A stretch of DNA of 64,000 nt. It comes from Rhizomys pruinosus (lineage: Eukaryota; Chordata; Mammalia; Rodentia; Spalacidae). The position numbers were made by a program, and so were the translations under genes. The stretch lies in assembly GCA_009823505.1 (NCBI GenBank), contig VZQC01005922.1, positions 605,291 through 669,290 on the forward strand, in the 5' to 3' direction. Under the pieces are notes generated by a model, which was not told where the DNA came from, ran no database searches, and saw nothing but the letters and a program-made list of their open reading frames with translations. Below, in pieces: positions 1-10,045 of the stretch; within the stretch, counting starts at the first letter, position 1, and each line of letters begins with the position of its first letter.

Positions 1-338
1 AAGGAATTTGGGGAGGAAACAGTTTATTTCAGCTTACAACTCCCAGGTCATAATCCATCACTGAGAGAAGTCAGGGCGGGAATTCACGGCAGAAACCTCC
101 AAGCAGGAACTGAAGCACAGACCATGGAGGAATGCTGCTTACTGTTTTCTTGTACAACCCAGGACCACCTACCCAAGGGTGGCACTGCCCATGATGGGCT
201 GGGCCCTCCCATATCAATTATCAATTAAAGAATGCTTCACAGACATGGCTACAGAACAAGCCAACTGAGGAAACGACTCAATCGAGGTTTCCTCTTCCCA
301 GGTGTGTCAGGTTGGCAACTGAAACTATCCAGCACGAT
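1..338 (-). mobile_element. MaLR-type LTR (3' LTR of a provirus), cut by window edge
   Basis: Reads as the reverse complement of the mouse MT/ORR1 LTR: ttggggaggaaacagtttat near the left edge, then gctgggccctcccatatcaa, then the terminal aactatccagcacga. Because the element is on the minus strand this is its 3' LTR; its downstream end lies outside the window. Internal MaLR sequence follows directly at 339. Confidence 0.8.
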
Positions 339-472
339 TGACTCTGTGTCAATGTGACCACAAACACATCACTATTAAACTATACCCTTTCCATTTTTGA
401 ACCCAAAGTCTCACATTAATAGTAATATCACAATATAAAATATAGTGCAATTTTAAAAGTGCCACTATTCTT

Positions 473-599
473 TCTTTTTTTTTGGTCTTTTCGAGACAGG
501 GTCTCCCTGTAGCCCCAGGTGTCCTGAGCTGTCCTGGAACTCGCATTGTAGGCCAGGCTAGCCGTGAACTCACAAAGATCCGCCTGCCTCTGCCTCCCA
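473..599 (-). mobile_element. B1 SINE, 5'-truncated
   Basis: Poly-T, gagacagggtctccctgtag, and cctgcctctgcctcccaa are the reverse complement of B1. The 5' third (tgctgggattaaaggc) is missing. The TSD aaaagtgccactNttctt flanks it at 455-472 and 600-617, which proves retroposition into the MaLR interior of an already truncated copy. Confidence 0.9.
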
Positions 600-1445
600 A
601 AAAGTGCCACTGTTCTTAACAATTCCAATAATTTAAAAGCTCAATGTCTCTTTAAAATAATATGTCTTAACTTTGAGCTCCTATAAAATAAACAGCAAGT
701 TAAGTGCTTCTTACTCCAAGAGAGAACCAGTGTACAATCAGATCAAAGCAAAATCAAAACCAAATAGTGAAAATAGCTCAGTGTCTGATGTCTGGGATTC
801 ACTCATGAACTTCTGGGCTGGAAAGTCTCAGGCAGCTCCACTTCTCCAGCTCTGCTGTCAGCAGCACATAGAGCTACTCCAGAAAGCTCAGGCCCGCTGC
901 ACTGTATACCGGACACTATCTTTGGTGGTCATCCCATGATCCTGGTGTCTCCAATATGGTGGGGTTTCCACTGTAGCTGAGGCTATGGCCTATCACCAGT
1001 GAGCGCCCCCCCCCCCGGTACCAAGCCTCAGATTCCATGACCTTTTGAATCCTGGGGTCTTTGCTCCTACTGAGGTTGCACCTTCACCACTGGCCTCTCT
1101 AGGCCTCTCGCAGAGCCAGGCCTCAGCTGTTCTCCAAGATCCTTCATTCCTTCAGAACCAGTACCATGTGGAGACTTATGGATTACTGAGTTCAGCTCCC
1201 AGCTTGAGATACAGCCTTGGTTCCCCACCACACCACAGCTTTTGCGTGCTGACCCTGAGAAAATATTTCTTAGAATTTTTTACCTAAATGATGCTGTTTT
1301 TTTTCTTAATCACCACTGATTCTTTAGCCACAGCTAACCAACATTGATTGTCCCAATAAAGCAAATGCTTCACTTAAATGGTATTGGTCTCTTCTTATTC
1401 ACAGCTGATTCTTTAGGCCCAGCTGACCAGAAACCATATATTCTT

Positions 1446-1687
1446 TTTTTTTTAGTTTATTTATTTCCGTATGTGTATGAATGTATTGTCTGCATGCAAG
1501 TCTGTGCACCTGTGACGTGCAATGCCTCAGAGGTCAGAAGAGGGTGTCGGAACTCCCCTGGAACTGGAGTTCTCCTGGAATTGGAGTTTCAGACGGTTCT
1601 TGGTCACCATGTGGGTGCTGGGGATCGAACCCGGGTCCTCTGCAAGAGCGGTCGGCGCTCTTAACCGCTAGGCCATCTCTCCAGCCC
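1446..1687 (-). mobile_element. B2 SINE, long subfamily with 17-bp duplication
   Basis: Complete B2 in reverse: poly-T, tatgtgtatgaatgta, ggtcagaagagggtgtcgg, then ggatcgaacccgggtcctct (Pol III B-box) and gccatctctccagccc. A perfect 16-bp TSD, gaaaccatatattctt, lies at 1430-1445 and 1688-1703. Intact CpGs and the perfect TSD mark a young insertion. It has the duplicated block ggaactggagttct/ggaattggagtttc. Confidence 0.95.
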
Positions 1688-1946
1688 GAAACCATATATT
1701 CTTAATTCAAAATAACACAACAGCCTGAAAAGAGTCTTTTGGGGACTCTGGGACTTCCCTCTGAAACATCACAAACCAGGCCTCCATTGCTCTTGGCATT
1801 ATACCCCAAGTTCCCACAATACCTCATTAAGCTGTGAAAACTCAATGGCTTTTCCAGGCCACAGCTCCAATTCCTTCCACAGTCCTCCCCAAAACAACAT
1901 GATCAGGTCCTTCACAGCACTACCCTGCTCCTGGTATAATCTCTGT

Positions 1947-2216
1947 CCTAGTTAGCTTTCTATTAATGTGATAGTGGAGGAACATTGCTTACTGGCTTGT
2001 TCTCCTGGCTTGTGCTCAGCCTGCTTTCTTATACAGCCTAGGACCACCTACTTAGTAGTGGCAGTGCCCACCATGTGTTTGAACCTCCCATATCACTCAA
2101 CAATCAAGAAAAGCATCACAGACATGCTCACTGAATAGTCCTATAGAGGAAATTTCCTAATTGAGGTTCTCTCTTCCCAGGTATGTCAAGTTGAAACTGA
2201 AGCTACCTAGCAGAGT
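1947..2216 (-). mobile_element. MaLR-type LTR (5' LTR of the 1-2216 provirus), internally deleted
   Basis: Starts gtcctagttagctttctatt and ends aagctacctagcagag, the two ends of the LTR in reverse. About 100 bases expected after 'aatgtgatag' (the ggaaagggtttatttggctt part) are missing, so it is shorter than its partner at 1-338. Confidence 0.75.
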
Positions 2217-2607
2217 ATCTATAGTGTTTGCTGTTATGAGAACTTGTATCTCTCAAAATTTTACATTTTTCAAAATTTAATGTGTTTGGTATGCACACAT
2301 CATCACTGTTCTCTATAAAAATAGTGTGAAGGACCTTTTAGATTTTTTTCAATACAGTAATCATATTACCTACCAAAATAGTATGATATGTTTCTTCCTT
2401 TCTAATCTTCAGGTATTTCCCCCATCATGCTAAGACCTCAATCACGGCAATGAGCAAAGCACTTATAACATATCAAGTGTCTTTTATTTTAAACAAATTT
2501 TGCTAATGTTACTATAATATTCTACTACATACTTAAAAATCTGCCTTCATCAGGTTAAAGGAGTTCCCTTCTGTTCCTAATGTGTGAGGAAACGTTTCAC
2601 ATTGATT

Positions 2608-2814
2608 TTTTTTTTTATATGTATGAATGTACTGTCTGCATGTAGGTTTGTGCACCTGTGTCGTACAATGCCTCAGAGGTCAGAAGAGTGTGTTGGATTC
2701 CCCTGGAACTGGAGTAAAAGACGGCTCTCAGCCGCCATGTGGGTGCTAGGGATCAAACCCGGGTCCTCTGCAAGAGCAGTCAGCACTCTTAACCACTAGG
2801 CCATCTCTCCAGCA
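2608..2814 (-). mobile_element. B2 SINE, short subfamily (first of a tandem pair)
   Basis: Reverse B2 from poly-T to ctaggccatctctccagcac. It lacks the 17-bp duplication (ggaactggagtaaaagacgg). It abuts a second B2 in the same orientation; one shared TSD, cacattgatttttttt, flanks the pair at about 2599 and 3034. Confidence 0.9.
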
Positions 2815-2817
2815 CCA

Positions 2818-3029
2818 ATTATTTATTTTTTATGTGTATGAGTGTACTGTTTGCATGTAGGTTGGTGCACCCATGTCGTGCAATCCCAAGGAGGTCAGAA
2901 GAGGGCGTCGGATTCCCTTGGAACTGGAGTTAAAGTTGGTTCTTAGCCGCCATGTGGGTGGTGGGAATTGAACCCAGGTCCTCTGCAAGAGCAGTCAGTG
3001 CTCTTAACTGCTGAACCATCTCTCCAGCC
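2818..3029 (-). mobile_element. B2 SINE, short subfamily (second of a tandem pair)
   Basis: Reverse B2: attatttattttttatgtgt to gaaccatctctccagccc. No 17-bp duplication (ggaactggagttaaagttgg). It has no TSD of its own, so the pair arrived together or one landed in the junction of the other. Confidence 0.9.
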
Positions 3030-3329
3030 CAAACACATTGATTTTTTTTAATCCATAGTGAAATTATTTTTCCCTTTCTTCAGTCTTTTAATATGGTGAA
3101 TTACACTGATACATTTTTCTAATATTAAATCCTCCTTGCATTCTGGGGAGCAACTTAGACACATTATTGCATTCATTACTCTGTTTTGTTTGCCAATTAT
3201 TTCTTTATAATATTATGCTGGTATTAATGACTATAGTTGACATAATTTTGTCTATTTGCATGCTCTTATTTCTACAACAAGGTTGTCTTAGTCCTGCAAA
3301 ATGAGCAGTTGATGGCAGGTGTCTTCCTT

Positions 3330-3801
3330 AGCCTGTTTATTCATTATATATTGAGGAAGGATCTCTCCCTTGAAACTAGAGCTCTATGATTTGGCTACTC
3401 TAGCTAGCCAACTTGCTCTTGTGCCAGGGTTACAGGTGGGCCACCAGACCTGCCTGGAATTTACATGGGTGCTGAGGGTTCAAACTCCTGTATTCACACT
3501 TGTATTATAGTCACTTTCTTTTTTTTTTAATTTTTATTATTTTTCTCTATGTGTATGAATGTACTGTCTGCATGCAGGTCTGTGCACCCGTGTTGTGCAA
3601 TGCTGCGGAGGTCAGAAGAGGGTGTCAGATTCCCCTGGAACTGGAGTTCTCCTGGAATTGGAGTTTCAGACGGTTCTCAGCCGCCATGTGGGTGCTGGGG
3701 ATCGAACCCAGGTCCTCTGCAAGAGCAGTAGGTGCTCTTAACTGCTAGGCCATCTCTCCAGCCCTGTAGTCACTTTCTTTACTGCTGAGCCAACTCCTTG
3801 G
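3330..3801 (-). mobile_element. B4/RSINE1-type composite SINE, split by a B2
   Basis: The plus strand shows ttgaggaaggatctctccct, gttacaggtgggccaccaga, gctgagggttcaaactcctg and, after the inserted B2, ctttactgctgagccaactc: a reverse B1-like half followed by a tRNA-like head. Divergence is high, so it is old. Confidence 0.6.
3522..3766 (-). mobile_element. B2 SINE, long subfamily with 17-bp duplication
   Basis: Complete reverse B2 (tatgtgtatgaatgtactgt to catctctccagccct) inside the older composite SINE. Perfect TSD tagtcactttcttt at 3508-3521 and 3767-3780. Carries the ggaactggagttct/ggaattggagtttc duplication and retains CpGs. Confidence 0.95.
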
Positions 3802-3851
3802 CCCTCTGTAGTCTTTGAAGCACTGATTTTGTTTTCTTGATGACTATCTGT

Positions 3852-4222
3852 CTGTTCTAAGTTTGCTTACAATTGCTGTGACAGAAACACTGACCAGAAG
3901 CAACTTGTGGAGGAAAGGGTTTCTTTGGCTTACATTTCACTGTCCATCATTCAAGGAAGCCAAGGCAGGAACTGAGGGCAGGAACCTGGAGCACTGACGA
4001 TGGAGGTTCTACTTACTGGCTTGCTCCTCTGGCCTGCTTTCTTATACAATACAGGACTACCTTCCCAAAGGTGGCACCACCTACAGTAGGCTGAGCCATC
4101 CCACATCAGTTAATAACTAAGAACAGCCCAACGGACATGACCAATACAATGGGGACAATTCCTCAATTGAGGTTTCTTCTAACCAGGTATGTCAGGTTGA
4201 CAACTAAAGTTATCCAGCATAG
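3852..4222 (-). mobile_element. MaLR-type solo LTR
   Basis: Reverse MT/ORR1-like LTR: cttacaattgctgtgacaga, ggaggaaagggtttctttgg, ctgctttcttatacaataca, then aggtatgtcaggttgacaac and ttatccagcata. Nearly full length and without a neighbouring internal region, so a solo LTR, inserted in the L1 fragment that continues at 4223. Confidence 0.85.
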
Positions 4223-4644
4223 GGTCTATTCCGCTTTCCCATTTCCTCTTGAGTCAGTTTTAGTTAAGTGATATTTGTCAAGAAGTGACTTAAATTGCCT
4301 GTTTGCATAAAGTTTTTAGCATTCTCTGGTTGTTGTAAATTACAGTTTTACTTTTCTCTTTCATTGATTTCTGTTCTTTGTATTTTCTTCTTTCCACTTC
4401 TTTGGTTTACATTCTTGTTTTTTTTCACCGTTGAGTTGAAAGTCTTGCTCATCAATCCTTATTGTAAGAATGCAAGGCTATACATTTCTGTTTAAATACC
4501 ACCACATATTTTTACATACAGTATTTTTATACATAGTTCAAGCTTGTTTCCTATTAACATTTTTATTTCTTTTAGCCCATGAATTATCCCTACACCCTCG
4601 AATCCATGGCTTTTGTTTATGTGTTTCTAATTACTTTTTCTTTA
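4223..4644 (-). mobile_element. Ancient L1 ORF2 fragment, continues the 2217-3300 element
   Basis: AT-rich plus strand with ttcattgatttctgttcttt, and aatgcaaggctatacatttc as in reverse L1 ORF2 upstream of the reverse transcriptase. It is further 5' in L1 than the 2217-3300 piece, in the right order for a single interrupted copy. No coding capacity remains. Confidence 0.5.
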
Positions 4645-4645
4645 T

Positions 4646-4962
4646 TGTGTGTGTGTGTGTGTGTGTGTGTATTCACATAGGTGGGTGCACACATGCACCT
4701 GTGGAGGCCAAAGGTCAATTTTGAGTGTCATTTCTCAGATCCTCTCCATCTTTCCTGAGACGAGGTCTTTCAATGGCCTGGGACATGCCAAGTAGGCTAA
4801 GCGGCTGGCCAGAGGCCCCCAGGGATTCTCCTATCTCCACTGCCCCACACTGAGATTACAAACTACTCATGGCTTTTTTACATAGGTTCTAGGGCATGAA
4901 CTCAGGTCCTCGTGTTTTCAAGACAACCACTTTATTGACTGAGCCATCTCCCTGGTGGCCAA
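4646..4962 (-). mobile_element. B4/RSINE1-type SINE with (TG)n tail
   Basis: A TG run (4646-4670) followed by gcacctgtggaggccaaagg, cctgagacgaggtctttcaa, attctcctatctccactgcc and attgactgagccatctccct is the composite B4-class SINE in reverse. The TG run is the complement of the CA tail typical of this family. Confidence 0.7.
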
Positions 4963-6244
4963 ATGGAGCTTTTTAAGCCATTTTTACATATAAATTTTTA
5001 ACACTTGAACTTAACAAAGTCCAAATGTAACCAGCCGTGCCAGGTTCCCTAGATAGTACAGAAACTCCAAGAGCACTTTCTGTGTGCCAGCCTTCTACTT
5101 AAGTCACTGGCTCACTCACTGCTTTCTGCCTGGCTTAGTCCTGTTGATTTCCTGGTAACACATACTCTGGATCTGGTTGTGGCTGTAGCCTGACTGCGTA
5201 CAGTGGCTCAGTGGAATGCTGAATGGATGGACAGTGTTGCTCCCCATCTGTTAAGACCTTCTGCCTTTACCTTCCACACTGGTCCTCACTATTATGGTTT
5301 TGTTTTACAGAGTGGCTGCTAGAGGCTGATAGTTTCTTTTCATTTGGAGCCTAGCAAGAAATATGTTTGCTCTAATTGCTCCCAATCTAGGGCAAGCTTT
5401 GTGCTTTGATGCATCCGATCCCCAGATCCCAAGGTTACTACATCTTCCAGGAATCTCTTCACTAGGCCCACAGTGGGGGGTCTCCAGCATTTCCACAACT
5501 GGGGCAACTTTGCTTCCTCCATCTGTCTGCAAGAGAGAGAATGAACCTTGATATATGGGAGAGGAAAGTCAGGACCTTTCCTGTGCCATCGTTGATACCA
5601 CCCCCCAATACAGTAGCTGCCCCCAGTGGTACCAAGCCCAGGCTATGCCAGCTCTGCCAGGTGCAGACTGTATTCCCCAGCTGGGGCAGAACTAGATGGC
5701 ATCACAGCAGCAGATGGGCCCAGGCTCTCTGAACCATTTTCATTGCTGAAAGAATCCGGGAAGCATGGAGTATATCACCACCTGGTCCCCATTAGGCAGG
5801 ATATAAAGACTGGAAAACGATGGGGACACGGGAAGGAAAACACGAGACCCCAGTCTAGAGTCTGGTTCCTCTCACCAGCTGAAGGCGACTATTCTAGCAC
5901 AATTAACAATGACTGTGAAGATTGCTGACACAGAAACAATATTGTTTTTATAGAGAGCTGTTTTGTGTTAAAATACCAAGAACCAGGCTTAAGCTCTGAA
6001 TGCACATGACCTTGGGCAAGCCTTTGTTCCTTTTTCCAGACATTCTTCTGGGAATCTCGCAAACAATACTATTAACTCTGTTTACAGTAAAGACACCCTG
6101 CCTTCCTGCATCCCTGGGATCTAGACTTTTTACTGTACCCATTGTAGTCCTGTCAGTGCCCCTCGGGAAGCCCTGTCAGATGAGATCATTTAGGTTCCAG
6201 AAGCCTTTGCAGATGACTGCCCCCAAACCCACTAAAATCCTATA
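4963..6244. other. Unassigned sequence, no gene seen
   Basis: I recognise no repeat family here. The longest open frame is 100 codons (5626-5928, plus), with no domain, no splice-site partner and no conserved neighbour. A 75-codon minus frame overlaps it. Composition is ordinary. Confidence 0.5.
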
Positions 6245-6251
6245 TCTGACT

Positions 6252-6450
6252 TTTGTATATATGTACATTGCCTGCATGTGTGTAAGTGTACCCTGTCATG
6301 CAATGCCCATAGAGGTCAGAAGAGGGTGTAGGATTCCCTGGAACTGGAGTTACAGAAGGTTGTTAGCCGCCATGTGGGTGCTGATGATAAAAACCTGAGT
6401 CCTCTGCTAGAGCAGCCAGTGTTCTTTACCACTGAGCTGCCTCTCCAGCC
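6252..6450 (-). mobile_element. B2 SINE, diverged
   Basis: Reverse B2: atatgtacattgcctgcatg, ggtcagaagagggtgtagga, ccatgtgggtgctgatgata, gctgcctctccagcc. The B-box is decayed (aaaaacctgagtcctct). An imperfect TSD ctatatctgacttttgta / ctatactgactcttgta flanks it. Confidence 0.85.
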
Positions 6451-6587
6451 TCTATACTGACTCTTGTAAAGACAATGAGTTGCAACCCTCCCCCCCCTTA
6501 AGGAGTCCATACCATGCTCTCAGGCATGTCTGGTTTTCTTTCTAAACATGTTTCTCTCACTTAATCCTTGTGCTTTAAGATCTATGT

Positions 6588-6732
6588 TAATTTTTTTGAG
6601 ACAGGGTCTTCCTTTAGTTCCAGCTGGCCTGGAGCTTGCTATGTACACCAGGCTGGCCTTGAATTCACAGAGATCCACCTGCTTCTGCCTCCCAAGTGCT
6701 GGGATTAAAGGTGTGTGCCACCACACCTAGCC
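6588..6732 (-). mobile_element. B1 SINE
   Basis: Reverse B1: ttttttgagacagggtcttc, ccaggctggccttgaattca, gtgctgggattaaaggtgtg, ccaccacacctagccc. Nearly full length. A B2 fragment of the same orientation abuts its 5' end. Confidence 0.9.
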
Positions 6733-6829
6733 CAAGACAGTTCTTACCCACCATGTGGGTGCTGGGTTTACCCGGGCCCTCTGCAAGAGCAGTCACTGTT
6801 CCTAACCACTGAGTCATCTCTCCAGCCCC
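6733..6829 (-). mobile_element. B2 SINE fragment (5' part only)
   Basis: Only the tRNA-like head remains in reverse: caccatgtgggtgctgggtt, ctctgcaagagcagtcactg, gagtcatctctccagcccc. Truncated exactly where the B1 at 6588-6732 begins, so the B1 may have inserted here. Confidence 0.8.
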
Positions 6830-6892
6830 AATCTCTGTTAATTTTTAAGAATAAATCTCTAGAAAAACAAACAAACAAAAAGAATAAATCTC

Positions 6893-7050
6893 AGCCTGGT
6901 GTGGTGGTGCATGCCTTTAATCCTAGCATTCAGGAGGGAGAGGTAATCGGATCTTTGTGAGTTCCAGGCCAGCCTGGATTCTAGGCTAGCTGGGGCTACA
7001 GCTAGGGAGACCCTGTCTCAAAGAGACCAAAATAATAATAACAACAATAA
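6893..7050 (+). mobile_element. B1 SINE
   Basis: Direct B1: cctggtgtggtggtgcatgc, ctttaatcctagcattcagg, gagaccctgtctcaaagaga and an A-rich tail of AAT repeats. The flanks aagaataaatctca and aataataaatctca look like a TSD. Confidence 0.85.
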
Positions 7051-7062
7051 TAATAATAAATC

Positions 7063-7228
7063 TCAAGCAAGGTTTAGGAATGCACACCTTTAATCCCAGC
7101 ACTCAGAAGGTAGAGGCAGAAGATCTCTCTGAGCTCAAGGGATCTCTGTTGATCAACATAGGGAGTTCTAGACCAGCTAGGGCTACATGGTGAGACCCTG
7201 TGTCAAAAATCAATCAATAATAAATAAA
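7063..7228 (+). mobile_element. B1 SINE, diverged
   Basis: aatgcacacctttaatccca, gcactcagaaggtagaggca, gctagggctacatggtgaga and ccctgtgtcaaaaatcaatc read as direct B1 with many substitutions, directly after the B1 at 6893. Confidence 0.8.
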
Positions 7229-7230
7229 TC

Positions 7231-8149
7231 TCCAACTCCATTTCAAAATGGCTTGTCATGAACTTCTTTTCTGTGTTGAAGCCAATGATCTGGTTTTCCT
7301 TGAGTCAAGGTTCTCAAAAGATTAAGGGTACTCATCAGGCTGTAGCAGTCCAGTTGCTGCTGATACCAGATGGGACAGGATCTCCCCCCCACCGCCCAGA
7401 CTTCTGGGTTATGTGAGAAGTTGAACTCCAGAACCGTGTTACCTCCTGGCTCTAAGATGATAATGTAACCCAGGATAACTTTCCAGGACACTTCTTCTGT
7501 GGCTGAAGCTAGGTCACTGAGGGCCATTAGAGCCTCAGAGTGGCACAGCAGTAAGAGGTCCTAGTTCCAAAAAAGGAACACAAACTCCCAAGGCAGACAT
7601 AAAAGAGCCCTCAAAGCAGGCTGTCCACCATATTGCTCTATTTCCCTGTGACGGTTCCCAGTTCGTTCCCATTCTCTGCACCAAGACTCTGGTATCCAGA
7701 GTGTGAGGCTTCCCCCTTTGGTCCCTTACCTCAGCTGATAAGTGTGGCCTCAGGCCCTCTTCTAAACTGGGAGTGGCATGCTGTGGGACCCTACTTTGGC
7801 CACTGTGTTACCAGTGTCATCTCTTAGGTCTCACATTCCTCATCCGTCCTATGGGCCCCTCACCTAAGAAGTTAGACCCTGTGTACAGACAGCTTAGCAA
7901 ACAGTGGGCACTTGGCATCTCTGGTCCTCAGTCCTTCCTTGTGGTCTCAGCCCAACCAGGCCCTGGTTTAGTCACTGGCTAAATAGAATCCACAACTCTG
8001 ACTCTCTTGAGGGGAACAATTGGAAGAGAGAAGATGAGCAGTGCTCAGTCCAGCCCAGGGCCTGGCTGTGAACAGCCTTGTGGTCTGTGTTCATGTATGT
8101 TCAGGCCCCTTTGAGGATCCTCACTAGCTTAGCTCGGGAACTACTTAAT
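7231..8149. other. Unassigned sequence, no gene seen
   Basis: No repeat family recognised. Open frames reach 94 codons on minus (7243-7527) but show no domain. A C-run lies at 7383-7390. Confidence 0.5.
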
Positions 8150-8430
8150 GACTTCTGTTTGTTGTGACAAAATACCTGACAGAAGCGTCTGAAGGAAGGA
8201 TCTCTTTGGGCTCACAATTGGAGGGTACAGTCCATCAGGATCGGGAGGGCACGGAAGCACGGGTGTAAGGCAGCTGGTCACATTACATGTGCAGTCAGGA
8301 ATCAGAGAGAAATGAATGCTGGGTCTGCCCACCCCAATTAACCCAATCTAGATGCTCCCTGGCAGACATGCTAGGAGGTCTGTCTCCTAGATCCCATCAG
8401 TTGACAATTAATATTAACCATACCAGCTAG
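8150..8430 (-). mobile_element. MaLR-type LTR, diverged
   Basis: Reverse LTR: gtttgttgtgacaaaatacc, then a degenerate ggaaggatctctttgggctc, gtacagtccatcaggatcgg, and a 3' end gacaattaatattaaccata. Compare the better-preserved relatives at 15713 and 30812. Confidence 0.6.
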
Positions 8431-8544
8431 GGTTGCCAGATCACCCAAACATGACATCATGCTGTAAACTCATGGTAAGGTTTCGCTTGTAATCTACAGA
8501 GCAGACCTGCTATCTTTCAATTCTTTCTTTTGTTTTGCTTTCTT

Positions 8545-8761
8545 TTTTTATTTATTTTTGTATGTGTATGAATGTACTGTCTGCATGTAGGTTTGTGCAC
8601 CCATGTCTTGCAATGCAGCGGAGGTCAGAAGAGGGCATCGGATTCCCCTGGAACTGGAGTTAAAGACGGTTCTCGGTCTCCATGTGGGTGCTGGGGATCA
8701 AACCCAGGTCCTCTGCAAGAGCAGTCAGCGCTCTTAACCACTAGGCCATCTCTCCAGCCCC
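8545..8761 (-). mobile_element. B2 SINE, short subfamily
   Basis: Reverse B2 tgtatgtgtatgaatgtact to gccatctctccagcccc, with ggaactggagttaaagacgg (no 17-bp duplication). Flanks gctttctttttt and actttctttctttttt resemble a T-rich TSD. Confidence 0.92.
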
Positions 8762-9021
8762 ACTTTCTTTCTTTTTTTTTAATCTCTCAGTTCTTCTACG
8801 GAGCCTCCACCCAGTTGTTCAATGCTGAATCTTAGAAACCATCCTGCTCTAGCTCCAACTCCCTGTCCTAACTACATCCTAATTGCATTCCCACCCATCG
8901 GCAATCTTGACAGTTCTTTCTTTCCCACGTACCCTACATCCACCCACAGCTCTCCATTCGTCTGGGTCTCCATGATGTGCAGGTTCCCAATAAGCAAGGA
9001 CCGCATGCTGCTCAACACTGC

Positions 9022-9406
9022 TGTGATGGTTAGGGTTAACTGCCAACTTGACAGGATCTGGAATCATCTAGAAGACAAGGCACATCTGTCAGGCATTACT
9101 TAACCTCTGGGAAAGCCTGTGAAGGATTATCTCTATTAGGTTAATTGAGGTGGAAATGAGGCCCAACCTAAAAATGAGTAGCAACCTATTTCCTACGCTA
9201 AGCCCAGAAGGTGATCTGAGCACCAGCATTCATCTCTCTCTGCTTCCTGACTGTGGATACCATGTGACCAGCTACTTCGAGATCCTGTCTCCAGGACCTC
9301 CCACCATGATGGGCTTTACCCTTGAACTGTCAGCCAAAATAAACCTTTTCTCCCTTGAGTTGCTTTTGTCAGGTTTTTATCATAGCAATGAGAAAGATAA
9401 CTAAAA
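9022..9406 (+). mobile_element. MaLR-type solo LTR
   Basis: Direct LTR: ctgtgatggttagggttaac, ccaacttgacaggatctgga, 'ccaaaataaaccttttctcc' carrying the AATAAA signal, and the end catagcaatgagaaagataa. The first and last motifs and the polyadenylation signal before 'cttttgtcaggtttttatca' are diagnostic of rodent MaLR LTRs. The 84- and 93-codon frames over it are not genes. Confidence 0.85.
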
Positions 9407-9576
9407 ACAACTATATTCTGTGCCCAGCACCTTGCAAAACACCTATAAATATTTCCTCAGTTCCCCTAGGGGAATGACATCTACTGTGAACTCCATGGAG
9501 CAGGACAAGCAGGGGCCACACATTCCCCTCACTTTCTTTAGAAAAAGGGTGTAGAAAAAAAAGAAAAAGGGTGTAG

Positions 9577-9710
9577 AACTGGGTGTGGTGGCACATGCCT
9601 TTAATCCTAGAACTCGGGAGACAGAGGCAGGCAGATCTCTGTGAGTTCAAGGGCCAGCCTGGTCTACAGACAGAGCTCTGACTAAAGGGAGACCCTGTCT
9701 CAAAAAAGAA
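9577..9710 (+). mobile_element. B1 SINE whose tail seeded a purine microsatellite
   Basis: Direct B1: ctgggtgtggtggcacatgc, ctttaatcctagaactcggg, gggagaccctgtctcaaaaa. Its A-rich tail passes without a break into (GGAAA)n. Confidence 0.9.
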
Positions 9711-9900
9711 AAGGAAGGAAAGGAAAGGAAAGGAAAGGAAAGGAAAGGAAAGGAAAGGAAAGGAAAGGAAAGGAAAGGAAAGGAAAGGAAAGGAAAGGAA
9801 AGGAAAGGAAAGGAAAGGAAAGGAAAGGAGGAAGGAAGGAAGGAAGGAAGGAAGGAAGGAAGGAAGGAAGGAAGGAAGGAAGGAAGGAAGGAAGGAAGGA
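9711..9900 (+). repeat. Homopurine microsatellite (GGAAA)n then (GGAA)n
   Basis: About 118 bp of GGAAA units (to ~9828) turn into about 72 bp of GGAA units. The 190-bp run on the plus strand contains no pyrimidine, so it is a candidate triplex (H-DNA) former. The 233-codon minus frame over it is a low-complexity artefact (long runs of L/S/F/P). Confidence 0.97.
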
Positions 9901-9918
9901 GAAATTGGATGTAGAGAC

Positions 9919-10045
9919 CTGACTGTAGGCTGCACTCGTTCTCCAGGAGGCCTGACTGGGGGCCGCCCTCCTACCCCAGGAGCCCGACTGCAGGCCGCAC
10001 TCCTACCCCAGGAGGCCGGACTGTGGGCCGCACTCTTACTCCAGG
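9919..10045. repeat. GC-rich 33-bp minisatellite, about 3.8 units
   Basis: Units start gactg at 9921, 9954, 9986 and 10019 (spacing 33, 32, 33). Each reads roughly gactgNNgGCcgcactc, then a cctaccccaggaggc-like half. Several CpGs remain. It begins 19 bp after the purine tract. Confidence 0.85.

Larger units (their letters stand above)
339..1946 (-). mobile_element. MaLR internal region (non-coding, MT/ORR1-int-like)
   Basis: Lies between two MaLR LTRs and matches, in order, internal stretches I know from rodent MaLR elements: a piece with cattccttcagaaccagtac, then 'cccaataaagcaaatgcttc', then gcctccattgctcttggcat just before the second LTR. MaLR internal regions carry no functional genes and rely on ERVL machinery. 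The 80-, 88- and 106-codon frames here are chance or SINE-derived. A B1 and a B2 were inserted later. A C-run sits at about 1008-1017. Confidence 0.7.
2217..3300 (-). mobile_element. Ancient L1 ORF2 fragment (reverse transcriptase region), broken
   Basis: The plus strand reads as the reverse complement of L1 ORF2: aggttaaaggagttcccttc, then after two SINEs 'ttttaatatggtgaattaca' and ttaaatcctccttgcattct. The order agrees with an old L1M-type element. No open frame survives. B2 copies at 2608-2814 and 2818-3029 split it. The left boundary with the MaLR is approximate. Confidence 0.65.

Noticed and set aside
3500..3748. Recurrent peptides with MYxCTVCMQVCAPV / GIEPRSSARAVG at 1481, 2584, 3500, 8572, 35568, 41546 and 58002
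   Set aside because: They look like a gene family but are translations of B2 SINEs, on either strand.
5626..5928. 100-codon plus frame in unassigned DNA
   Set aside because: No domain, no splice context and frames in other phases overlap; expected by chance in 64 kb.
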